8,248 nt of DNA. Source: Desulfobacterales bacterium. Lineage in GTDB: Bacteria; Desulfobacterota; Desulfobacteria; Desulfobacterales; JAHIVH01. The stretch covers positions 1 to 8,248 of the forward strand of contig JAGVHJ010000278.1 of NCBI GenBank assembly GCA_020056645.1, in the 5' to 3' direction. Made by a program: the position numbers and the translations under genes. Of the stretch, positions 1 to 6,646 are shown one piece after another; position 1 is the stretch's first letter, and every line of letters starts with the position of its first letter. The notes under the pieces are model-generated. The model was not told where the DNA came from. It saw only the letters and a program-made list of their open reading frames with translations, and searched no databases.

Positions 1-150
1 AAAAACGGATCGTTTTGCCATGCACTGTTGAAGCATTTGGCAGTGATAGGGGAAGTTTTTTTCTAAACAGGTAGCATTTTCACGGTAATAGTTACATTCC
101 ATTTTGCATTCAAGATGATGCCACGGCCCCGGAGAGGTATATGGAATAGG
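1..150 (-). other. Cysteine-rich open frame running off the left edge (possible partial gene or repeat relic)
   Basis: On the minus strand one frame stays open from just after a TGA (153-151) to the window edge, giving 50 codons. It reads protein-like: a start PIPYTSPGPWHH, then five cysteines in the pattern C-x3-C-x8-C-x8-C-x5-C, with YY, PYHC and QQC around them, as in small metal-binding proteins. The only internal ATG is at 102-100 and has no Shine-Dalgarno sequence before it. It could be the 3' part of a decayed gene, a short real gene continuing to the left, or a dispersed repeat that happens to read well. I do not recognise a family. Confidence is low because the frame is short and unsupported by start signals. 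Confidence 0.25.
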
Positions 151-297
151 TCAAGGAGCCGACGACGCAGCCAGCAAGGGTAGCGCTTTGAACGCAAATT
201 GGAATTATTTGTCCCAAACCCCGCCGTGTTGCATTATAGAACGGGTTGGCGCGGGTAAGTTTTTCAATTTTTAACGATTTTCTCACACTGGATTGAA

Positions 298-311
298 TGT
301 CAAAATTGACA
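298..311. promoter_or_regulatory. Palindrome TGTCAA-AA-TTGACA, possible operator or -35 element
   Basis: Two perfect 6-bp arms are separated by two bases. The right arm is an exact sigma-70 -35 consensus on the plus strand, and by symmetry the left arm is one on the minus strand. On the plus strand the hexamer 17 bp downstream (TTAGGT) is a poor -10 box, so a standard promoter is not convincing. The site lies about 160 bp before the first gene of the ATPase pair. A dimeric repressor overlapping a -35 box would have this form, but the short length means chance is possible. Confidence 0.25.
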
Positions 312-453
312 CATCCGCAAAGTTGTGATTAGGTGACGGGATAAACGATTCACGTGTTTGTTTGAATGCTTCAAGAATATTTTTTTCCAGGTTCAGCTTT
401 GGTTTAATCATGTCATACTTGGCGGGGACACGTTCCCAAAAAAGTTTCTGTCG

Positions 454-460
454 AAAGGAG
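454..460 (+). promoter_or_regulatory. Shine-Dalgarno site fixing the start at 470
   Basis: AAAGGAG stands nine bases before the ATG at 470. It is a near-perfect anti-16S match and is the main reason for choosing this start and for preferring the plus-strand reading over the antisense frame across the same bases. Confidence 0.8.
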
Positions 461-469
461 CGGTGATTC

Positions 470-1033
470 ATGGAAGTGATTGTCGGCAATCTGCAATTGT
501 ATCATATCGAAACCGGCTTTGCGGAAGTTCACAAACAGATCCATGACGCAAACATTTCCGTTCTCAGCGAAGTGGCAAAACTCTACCCGGATGCCCATGT
601 CGCCCTCTTTGATGTTTATGGTGATCTGGCGCTGGTCCACGAGACCGTCAACCTCTTGTCCACCTTTTTCAACAGCTTCGAAATCATGGAGGGTAAAAGC
701 CCTGTCAATTCATCCCCCATCAACAACAAACCCAAAATCCGGGCGGACAAACGGGATGTTCTTCTTTCGGTTCCCATGTTCAATCTCATCGCCGCCGACG
801 ATCTGGAGAGCATCCCGGAAACCTATGGAGAGACCATTGTCAAAATCAACCACCCCATCACCCGGGAGAGCTATCACCAACTCACGGAAAAATTCACTGT
901 GATCGCGGACGTGGTTGACTCGGCCCCGGAAAATCTGCTTGAAAAACAGCTCTACGATAGAATCAATAAACTGGATACGCTTTCCAAGATATTACTGATC
1001 AAGGTGTTGAGAGGTGAGGCGATATGTGGATAA
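470..1033 (+). CDS. Unrecognised 187-residue protein translationally coupled to a YhaN-like ATPase
   Basis: I do not recognise this family. The protein is soluble, with no signal peptide and no membrane segment. Residues 1-70 look alpha/beta (MEVIVGNLQLYHIE, then VALFDVYGDLALVHE, then a hydrophobic NLLSTFF). A polar asparagine/proline/lysine linker follows at about 74-96. A second alpha/beta part (98-150, DVLLSVPMFNLIAADD and FTVIADVVD) leads to a C-terminal helix, LYDRINKLDTLSKILLIKVL. The start is set by a strong Shine-Dalgarno. Its last ten bases overlap the ATPase start, so the two are very likely made together and may form a complex. In related loci this place belongs to an SbcD/YhaO metallophosphoesterase, but the D-x-H, GD and GNH metal-binding motifs are absent. 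The C-terminal helix loosely recalls the end of SbcD-type proteins, which is speculation. Function unknown. Confidence 0.88.
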   Translation: MEVIVGNLQLYHIETGFAEVHKQIHDANISVLSEVAKLYPDAHVALFDVYGDLALVHETVNLLSTFFNSFEIMEGKSPVNSSPINNKPKIRADKRDVLLSVPMFNLIAADDLESIPETYGETIVKINHPITRESYHQLTEKFTVIADVVDSAPENLLEKQLYDRINKLDTLSKILLIKVLRGEAICG

Positions 1034-3528
1034 AACAGATTGTGGTGAACGGCTTTGGCAAATTGAAAATCAGGGAGCTTAACCTAGAGCCCGGCCTGAA
1101 TATCATTCACGGCCCCAATGAAGCCGGCAAAACATCTCTTGCCTGTTTTATCATCAACGCCCTTTCAGAGCCTGGATCGGAGCTCTCGCGATACGAGCCG
1201 TGGGAAAATTCCGAATTCGGCGGCAGGATCGTTTACGACTCGACGATCCTTGACATCGATTTTCTGAATAGAAACTACACCCCTCCCTTTAAACGGAAAC
1301 TCATCGAATCCATCGGTTCTCTGTTTGAAAACGAGACCTTCGACATCCATGAGGGCGTTGACGGCACGGTGGTCGCCACCCTGAAACGGAAAATGGAGGA
1401 AACAGATACCGGCCGGGTCCTGGCCTTGACCATCGACCGGATCGATTCTTTAAATTCTGAAATCCCTTCCCATATCACCATCACCACCGACGAGGTGACC
1501 GCCCTTCAAACCGAGATCGAGCGGCACAAGGAAAAGATCGCTGATTATAACCGGACCTACCGGCGGAAAAGGGAGCTGCAAGCCGCCATCATCCAGAAAG
1601 AGCGGGAGCTTCACGACCACGAAAAAATCTACGAGAAAGAGAGCGCCAACTACCTGGCCGATATCAAAAACAAGATCTCTGAAATGGAAAATGAGCTCTC
1701 AAGCCACCAATCCCGGTATGAAGAGCTCAAGTGGGTTGAAACCAAATCAAGGGAAGAGCTCTCACGAGTTCTGCACTTTGACAACAAAATCAAAGAACTC
1801 AAGGGATTGTCGGAAAACAGCCTATCGGTTGCAAACGATCTGAAGGAAAAAAAATTAAAGCTTAAAGCCCGCCTGAACGAGACCTTTTCCACTCTGAAGA
1901 TCAGTTCCGCCGAGGAACTTGAAAAGGTTTACCTTAAAATTAAGAACATCTCCTTTCTAAAAAAGATGCTCTTTCAAAAAGGGAAAATCAGGGAAGAGTA
2001 TACCGACACCCTTCCCACAAGTCCGCTCTGGGAATTTTTTCGGAAAAATCACAACATTTTAGAGGATGTGGACGCGGCGGATAAAAACACCCAACAGATA
2101 AAAGAAAAACTGAGCCGGGAAATAGAAGCGGTCCAGGCCAAGTTACACGCCATCAATCCGAAGTGGGTCGCGTCCAAACTCTTCTCCCTTCTCTTCTTTC
2201 TATCGACGGTGATCCCCCTCATCGTAAAAGTCACCTACCAGATTCAAGGAAGCGTGTGGTATCTGGTTTCAGCCCTCTCTTTTCTCGCGGCCATTGTCTC
2301 GGCCATTTTTTGGATCACATCGGGAAAGGAGAGAAACAAAGTCATCAAGATGATGCTCGACATGGAGGAGTATAGCGCCAAAAACGCCTGGTATAACACC
2401 CCCGAGGTGTGGCAGACCCTCAATCGACTGGGCATTACGACCCCCACGGAACTGAGAAAATCGTTTATCGACTATGTCAACCAGACCTCCAGGGAAAAGG
2501 ACAAGTCCTCGGACCTCTCCCACATCCGCCAGATTGAGGAGGAGCTGGAAAACACCATGAGGGAGTTCCAGATCGACAAAAACTACAAGAGCTCCGTCGA
2601 CGCATCCATCGAATTCATCGAAAAGAGCTATGGAGAGGCCCAGGAGCTTCTTGCGGGCATGATTTCCATCAACGAACAGTTGAAAAATCATGACGCGAAC
2701 AGCCTGAATTATGAAAACGATATTAAGAAGGTGCAGATAGAACTTTCCGAAACCCTGATCAAACTGGGCATGAACCTGGCCGAGGTGAAGAGTTTCGAAG
2801 AGACGATTTCCGACTACCAGGATACGAAAATCAAGTGTTCGGAACTTTCAAATGAGATCAATCAGCTGCAAAACAAGATCTCCATAGCCGTTATTCCTGA
2901 AAAGCTGAATGGTTTCAATAGGAATGTCAAGACCGCTGCCCGGGAGCTTACCGAACTTTCCCAGGAGCTTCTCTCCGTCTCCGAAAAACTGAGCCAAATC
3001 GAAATCCACGGGGCCTATATCCAGGAGATCCACGAGAAGCGGGATATCCAGCTGAGAAAGCTCGAGACCCTGAAGTCCACGCCCAAACGGCTCGCGACAA
3101 TCAAGGATCTATGCAAAAAACAACTGAACAGCTATATCGGCAATTATGGCAAGCAGTTCAAGGAGGAGTTCACCAAAACCTTCAACCGGATCGTTGACCG
3201 GAAGGTTCCGGTCTCCATTGAGGAGAACCTGACCATCAGGCTTCCCATTAACGGACGCCTCGAAACCCCCGCGGCCAACCTGAGCAAGTCGGCCTACGAT
3301 CAGATGCTGTTCGCCTACAAACTCTCGTTGTATAAGACCCTTGCGGACACCAACATCCCCTTGATCATCGACAACGCGTTCATGAACTACGATGACGCCC
3401 GTTTGAAAAACACCATGGCGATCATTTCCGATGAAGCCAAGAACCGGCAGGTGATCATTCTCTCAAGCGACCAGCGATTGCTGGCCTATTCGGACCACCT
3501 GATCCGGTTCAAGGATATCCTAAATTAG
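1024..3528 (+). CDS. Membrane-anchored SMC/Rad50-like ATPase, YhaN-type, with altered catalytic motifs
   Basis: The protein has 834 residues. The N-terminal lobe has Walker A GPNEAGKTS (30-38) and the YEPW...FGG segment usual in YhaN-type proteins. Long charged coiled coils follow (about 160-375 and 440-700). They are interrupted by two membrane helices (about 386-403 and 411-431) where SbcC/Rad50 would carry a zinc hook; Bacillus YhaN is also built this way. The C-terminal lobe has LSKSAYDQ (753-760) at the signature position, IIDNAF (781-786) at Walker B, NYDD as the D-loop (788-791) and LSSDQ (813-817) at the switch. Relatives have LSxGTxxQ, a second acidic residue after the Walker B Asp, and TCH. 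So the signature Gly is Ser, the second acid is Asn784 and the switch His is missing. ATP binding seems kept, while hydrolysis is doubtful. It probably sits on the inner membrane with its heads in the cytoplasm. YhaN/SbcC relatives act with a nuclease on DNA ends, but none is encoded here. Confidence 0.92.
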   Translation: MWIKQIVVNGFGKLKIRELNLEPGLNIIHGPNEAGKTSLACFIINALSEPGSELSRYEPWENSEFGGRIVYDSTILDIDFLNRNYTPPFKRKLIESIGSLFENETFDIHEGVDGTVVATLKRKMEETDTGRVLALTIDRIDSLNSEIPSHITITTDEVTALQTEIERHKEKIADYNRTYRRKRELQAAIIQKERELHDHEKIYEKESANYLADIKNKISEMENELSSHQSRYEELKWVETKSREELSRVLHFDNKIKELKGLSENSLSVANDLKEKKLKLKARLNETFSTLKISSAEELEKVYLKIKNISFLKKMLFQKGKIREEYTDTLPTSPLWEFFRKNHNILEDVDAADKNTQQIKEKLSREIEAVQAKLHAINPKWVASKLFSLLFFLSTVIPLIVKVTYQIQGSVWYLVSALSFLAAIVSAIFWITSGKERNKVIKMMLDMEEYSAKNAWYNTPEVWQTLNRLGITTPTELRKSFIDYVNQTSREKDKSSDLSHIRQIEEELENTMREFQIDKNYKSSVDASIEFIEKSYGEAQELLAGMISINEQLKNHDANSLNYENDIKKVQIELSETLIKLGMNLAEVKSFEETISDYQDTKIKCSELSNEINQLQNKISIAVIPEKLNGFNRNVKTAARELTELSQELLSVSEKLSQIEIHGAYIQEIHEKRDIQLRKLETLKSTPKRLATIKDLCKKQLNSYIGNYGKQFKEEFTKTFNRIVDRKVPVSIEENLTIRLPINGRLETPAANLSKSAYDQMLFAYKLSLYKTLADTNIPLIIDNAFMNYDDARLKNTMAIISDEAKNRQVIILSSDQRLLAYSDHLIRFKDILN

Positions 3529-3534
3529 GGAGCG

Positions 3535-4968
3535 TCACGGCTGACAGGTAGCGATCCCCGACACACGGGGATTGTTTTCAAGGTCGATGATTTCCGAACC
3601 GGAGAAGGTCCATCCTCCGAGGGGGCTCTTTTTAACGATTTCAAGCTGCTTCAATCCCGTTCGCGAGTAAGAAATCGTCAGGGTGTTTTTCTTCCCGTTC
3701 ACGCTGATGCCGTTTGGATATTCCGTGAGAAGCCTCACATCCGAAAGGATATTCATGCCCAGAATGGGATCGTAGGATGAGATCAGGAGAAGGTACGCCC
3801 CTGACTCGGTCACCGTTGCCGCGTCGACCACGGGGGCTAAGAGCATGTAACATGTATTTCCTTGAACGGTCGACGCCGCCACGCCAAAGAGATTCTCGCC
3901 CATAAACATATCAACGATCTTCTGATAGGTCTCTCCCGCAAAATAGGTGGAGAGAATCGGAACCATATCTTCTATAAAATCGATGATATCGTACAAAACC
4001 GGGGCCTCTTCCTCCGCCATGATCTTCTTGCGGCTGAGAAGCAGGGAACCGCCGCCGTCGTTGATCAGATCAAAATAGCGGATGCCGGTTGAGTTGACAT
4101 ACATGTACTTGCCGTTATCCGTAAACAAGAGGGTGCTCTTGCCTTTCAAGGCGGGTGAGTTATCCACCCCCAGCCCCATATTTCCATAAAGGGAGTGGGG
4201 CTCGAAGGTGAGATCGTCAATGGCGAAGGGGAAAACATCGCTGCTAACCGCCAACAGTAACTTTCCGTCCGGAGAAATGCCGATGTCATAATCATCGAAA
4301 TCCCCTCCGAACCACGACTGGCTGGCTATTTTTATTCGTTGGCCGACCAGGAGGCCCTCCGGCGAAAAGGCCCGGACATAGATATTCGTGCTGAAAATAT
4401 CCTTGGAAATGACATAGAGATAGCCCGATGTGGGATGAACCGCAAGCTTGCACCCATAAACGCTTGTTGGCAACATCTCATTTTCATAGGCGATAAAATC
4501 ATTGAGAACACGCATGTCTGCGGTATCGTATACGATGATCCGGCCGTAATTCAAGAGCCCCCGGTTGGTTCCGACCACAAGCCTCTTTCCATCTTTTGTC
4601 AAAGCCATGTCCCAGATGGTGTTACCATTGACATCATATTTCGTGACGCTCCTCGTGGCGATATCGACCACGGCAATAACGGCTTCACTGGAGCCGCACA
4701 CATAGGCGGCCCCACCATCCGGACTGATGATCACATGGGTCGGTTTCTTCACACCCTCAATCACCGTGTGATCGTCATGGGGGAGATCGGTGTTGATCAA
4801 AGATAGCGTTCCATTGTTTCCCCCAGCCAGATCCGCCGACGCAACAACGGCGATCGTCTCTGGCGGTTCCTGTTGATCGCACCCCGTAAAGCAAAAAAGC
4901 GACCCCCCACAAAGGATCGCCGCCATCATCGTTAATCGATAAGCTCTCTTCATTTTCGTTTTCTCCAT
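3535..4968 (-). CDS. Beta-propeller (YVTN/WD-like) lipoprotein
   Basis: The N-terminus is a lipoprotein signal: basic KMKRAYR, a hydrophobic stretch, then FTGC with the modified Cys at residue 30. Phe at -3 is not the classic Leu. Asp at +2 would, by the E. coli rule, keep it in the inner membrane. The mature part has repeated propeller blades: ISPDGGAAYV (81-90) with VVDIATRSV, LTKDGKRLVVG (123-133) with IIVYDTADM, VHPTSGYLYVIS (178-188), ISPDGKLLLAV (231-241) and FTDNGKYMYV (282-291). A less regular C-terminal part (about 315-477) follows. It is probably a periplasmic scaffold or binding protein; the ligand is unknown. Two starts are credible: ATG at 4968 with AAAGGA ten bases before, and ATG at 4953 with GGAG nine bases before, which gives a more typical 25-residue signal. 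It follows the crotonase gene by 21 nt, so it is probably co-transcribed. Its 3' end holds the terminator of the opposing operon. Confidence 0.85.
   Translation of the reverse strand: MEKTKMKRAYRLTMMAAILCGGSLFCFTGCDQQEPPETIAVVASADLAGGNNGTLSLINTDLPHDDHTVIEGVKKPTHVIISPDGGAAYVCGSSEAVIAVVDIATRSVTKYDVNGNTIWDMALTKDGKRLVVGTNRGLLNYGRIIVYDTADMRVLNDFIAYENEMLPTSVYGCKLAVHPTSGYLYVISKDIFSTNIYVRAFSPEGLLVGQRIKIASQSWFGGDFDDYDIGISPDGKLLLAVSSDVFPFAIDDLTFEPHSLYGNMGLGVDNSPALKGKSTLLFTDNGKYMYVNSTGIRYFDLINDGGGSLLLSRKKIMAEEEAPVLYDIIDFIEDMVPILSTYFAGETYQKIVDMFMGENLFGVAASTVQGNTCYMLLAPVVDAATVTESGAYLLLISSYDPILGMNILSDVRLLTEYPNGISVNGKKNTLTISYSRTGLKQLEIVKKSPLGGWTFSGSEIIDLENNPRVSGIATCQP
3554..3578 (+). terminator. Intrinsic terminator of the ATPase operon, inside the opposing gene
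   Basis: A perfect 7-bp stem, ATCCCCG / CGGGGAT, encloses a 5-base loop ACACA (3561-3565) and is followed on the plus strand by TGTTTT. It starts 25 bases after the ATPase stop codon, the right place for a factor-independent terminator. On the minus strand the same bases encode the last residues of the lipoprotein (about NPRVSG), and there is no T-run on that side, so the signal works in one direction only. Confidence 0.65.
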
Positions 4969-4989
4969 AAATTAGATGTCCTTTCCTTT

Positions 4990-5724
4990 TCACACGGAAG
5001 GGGGGTTCAAATGTTCGCCCACGAATTTCCGGAATTCCGCCCGTTCATGGGCGAAGGCCGCCTGATGGCACACCGTGTCCCGATGGTTGATGAGCTTCTG
5101 GATCACCGGCAGCAGGCCGGCGTTCACGGCGGCGATCTGGTCCGCGATTTCAAGGGTCCGGGGCAGGAGCTGATCGGGCGTGGTGACTTCGTTCACAAGG
5201 CCCCAGTCATAAGCGGTATGGGCGTCTATGGGGCGGCAGGTGAAGGAGAGCTGCCGGGCCCTTCGTTTGCCAATGGCCTGCTGAAGGAGCTGAGTCATTC
5301 CCCATCCCGGATGGATGCCGACCTTCGCATGGGTGTCCGTAAAGGAGGCGTTTTCCGAGGCGATGAGGAAATCGCAGTTTAAGGCGATTTCAAATCCTCC
5401 GGTGATGGCGTGGCCGTTGATGGCTCCGATGATCGGTTTTTCGCAGGCGGAGAATAGATCGGGCAGGTCAGAGCCATCCCCCCGGGGATCGAAGAGGTTT
5501 TCCGTCAGGATCACGGCAAGATCAATCCCCGAACAGAAGGATTTACCGTTGCCCGTGATGACGATGGCCCGGACCCCCTTGTCGGCCCCGGCCTTTTCGA
5601 TGGCGTCATAGAGGTGTGTGAGAAGGGCCTGGTTGATGGCGTTACGCCTTTCCGGCCGGTTCAAGGTGATGAGGGCGGTCTGGTTCACCATGGAAAAGAG
5701 AACGGGGCTCTCTGGTAGTGTCAT
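4990..5724 (-). CDS. Enoyl-CoA hydratase/isomerase (crotonase) family protein
   Basis: The protein has 244 residues, slightly short for the usual 255-265. LNRPERRNAI (21-30) is the crotonase N-terminal signature. FCSGIDL (63-69) forms the first oxyanion-hole segment and GHAITGGFEIALNCDF (104-119) the second. Glu112 matches rat mitochondrial hydratase Glu144. The second catalytic acid, rat Glu164, aligns with His132 in FTDTHAKVG, followed by IHPGWGMTQLL. This FADTHARVG-like form is a known branch usually annotated as enoyl-CoA hydratase, but classic two-glutamate hydration is not assured. The likely role is beta-oxidation or another acyl-CoA conversion in the cytoplasm; the substrate is unknown. 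The start at 5724 is chosen over upstream ATGs (5775, 5751) because AAAGGAG precedes it by eight bases and the family signature begins close after it. It lies between a methyltransferase and a lipoprotein, with no other acyl-CoA gene in view. Confidence 0.9.
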   Translation of the reverse strand: MTLPESPVLFSMVNQTALITLNRPERRNAINQALLTHLYDAIEKAGADKGVRAIVITGNGKSFCSGIDLAVILTENLFDPRGDGSDLPDLFSACEKPIIGAINGHAITGGFEIALNCDFLIASENASFTDTHAKVGIHPGWGMTQLLQQAIGKRRARQLSFTCRPIDAHTAYDWGLVNEVTTPDQLLPRTLEIADQIAAVNAGLLPVIQKLINHRDTVCHQAAFAHERAEFRKFVGEHLNPPSV

Positions 5725-5732
5725 GATGGAAT

Positions 5733-5739
5733 CTCCTTT
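5733..5739 (-). promoter_or_regulatory. Shine-Dalgarno site fixing the crotonase start at 5724
   Basis: Read on the minus strand this is AAAGGAG, eight bases before the ATG at 5724. The frame stays open upstream to ATGs at 5751 and 5775, but those lack a comparable site and would add residues outside the family's domain. Confidence 0.75.
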
Positions 5740-5790
5740 AAAATAACTCATTTTTTCGTGGGACCACAGTCGCATTAAATCGAAAAAAGG

Positions 5791-6591
5791 TCAAGGCCTC
5801 ACCGCTTCAACCTCCAGCCGGACCGCCTCCGCCCAGGGAAGGCCATCTTCGTTCACGGGAACAATTTCGAGATAATGGCCAACAAGGTCCGACACAAACG
5901 CGTCTCGATGGGCCTCGGGAACCCTTTCGGTGATCGGATGCCAGGCAGCCTTAATGTGCCCCTCCAGATCCTTTTTTTCTTTAAAAGCAATCGCCTTTCT
6001 GACCCGTTCGACCCTTAAAGGGGTGAACCCCGCCTCAAGAAGCCACTCCCGATATTGGGTCTCTGTATAAAAACCGCCGGAGAAATGAATTTCAGAAAAA
6101 TAGGGTTTCCATTTTTGATCATTCAGCAGATTTACAAAGGCCAAGAGCATCTTCTCCATTGAGCCTTGTCCTGACATTTGGAAAAAGAGTCTTCCCCCCG
6201 CTTTCATGCATTGTTTCACGCCCCGCAGAACAGCGGGCTGATCTTTCACCCAGTGGAGCGCGGAGGAGGAAAAAACAACATCAAACTTTCTGTCAAATAC
6301 GATCCGAGAGGCATCCATTACATAAAAGGAGATCCCTTCGCGATCGGATGTCTGATGGGTTTTCCGTGCGAAGTCCACCATTTTTTCGGAAGCGTCGATG
6401 CCGACCACCTCTCCCTTGGGAAGCAATTGTTTCAGTTGACGGCTTATTTTACCATCTCCGCACCCGATATCGAGAACCGATTCATATCCGGTCAGGTTCA
6501 ATTTGGGCATGATCTCCATGGCGTACTGATATTGGGTGGATGAGTTCTTCGTGTAGTTTTCAGGTTCCCACTCATATTTCTTCTCATTCAT
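5791..6591 (-). CDS. Class I SAM-dependent methyltransferase (trans-aconitate methyltransferase-like)
   Basis: The protein has 266 residues and a complete Rossmann-type methyltransferase domain. Motif I is VLDIGCGDG (39-47) and the ribose-binding acid is Asp66 in VGIDASEKM. An acidic DAS follows strand 3 (93-95), motif IV is FDVVFSSSALHWV (103-115), and a post-motif GGRLFFQMSG lies at 132-141. The N-terminal W-x-P-x-x-Y and the HW after motif IV are common in the trans-aconitate methyltransferase/methyltransferase-11 group. The C-terminal part (about 145-266) is probably the substrate cap, so a small-molecule acceptor is more likely than DNA or protein; which one cannot be read from sequence. 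The Shine-Dalgarno is weak (AAAGAG, about eight bases before the ATG). It lies 55 nt after the chemotaxis receptor and 66 nt before the crotonase, possibly in one transcript. Confidence 0.88.
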   Translation of the reverse strand: MNEKKYEWEPENYTKNSSTQYQYAMEIMPKLNLTGYESVLDIGCGDGKISRQLKQLLPKGEVVGIDASEKMVDFARKTHQTSDREGISFYVMDASRIVFDRKFDVVFSSSALHWVKDQPAVLRGVKQCMKAGGRLFFQMSGQGSMEKMLLAFVNLLNDQKWKPYFSEIHFSGGFYTETQYREWLLEAGFTPLRVERVRKAIAFKEKKDLEGHIKAAWHPITERVPEAHRDAFVSDLVGHYLEIVPVNEDGLPWAEAVRLEVEAVRP

Positions 6592-6646
6592 CGTTTTTTC
6601 TCTTTCGTGTTGTGTTAACGGGCCCTACGCTTCAACCGGGTGCGAT

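Larger units (their letters stand above)
151..469. other. Intergenic region upstream of the ATPase pair
   Basis: I find no confident gene here. Positions about 118-260 are richer in G+C than the A+T-rich stretch after them. They include GCG-CTTTGAA-CGC (184-196) and a loose CCCGCC / GGCGCGGG pairing around 220-254, so a folded element or repeat is possible. From about 261 the sequence becomes A+T-rich, as expected of a promoter region. It contains TCAATTTT (264-271) repeated inverted as AAAATTGA (302-309) and a short palindrome with TTGACA (298-311). A weak -10-like CATACT sits at 414-419, about 50 nt before the next start codon. None of these is strong enough to name a transcription start. 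Confidence 0.4.
283..489 (-). other. Antisense open frame of 68 codons, doubtful
   Basis: A minus-strand frame reads from ATG at 489 (or the inner ATG at 471) to TGA at 285-283. The residues look plausible for a protein (KLFWERVPAKYD, then lysine-rich, ending in ILTFNPV). However, it overlaps the ribosome binding site and start codon of the well-supported plus-strand gene at 470, and neither ATG has a Shine-Dalgarno sequence. It would place two opposed translation starts on the same bases. I regard it as a chance frame or a relic of an older gene, and list it only because it lies mostly outside any confident gene. Confidence 0.12.

Noticed and set aside
118..183. Arginine-rich 21-codon frame starting at ATG 118
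   Set aside because: Very short, no ribosome site, and the arginines come from CGN/AGG-rich composition of the patch.
480..902. Plus-strand frame of 140 codons in another phase within the 187-residue gene
   Set aside because: Serine/proline/arginine-rich, low-complexity translation with no Shine-Dalgarno, while the 470 start has a strong one and couples to the ATPase.
2269..2691. Minus-strand frame of 140 codons within the ATPase gene
   Set aside because: It covers the coding sequence of the second membrane helix and coiled coil, whose protein pattern is convincing on the plus strand; no start signal.
3519..3529. Palindrome CCTAA-A-TTAGG around the ATPase stop
   Set aside because: A/T-rich arms of five bases with a one-base centre cannot form a useful terminator stem; the hairpin at 3554-3572 is far better.
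4339..4806. Plus-strand frame of 155 codons opposite the lipoprotein gene
   Set aside because: It lies wholly within a gene with clear propeller blades and a lipobox, has no ribosome site and resembles no family; it is a product of codon bias on the other strand.
4973..5000. Possible hairpin CCTTCC ... GGAAAGG between crotonase and lipoprotein
   Set aside because: Stem is imperfect, no T-run follows, and its right arm serves as the ribosome site of the lipoprotein gene.
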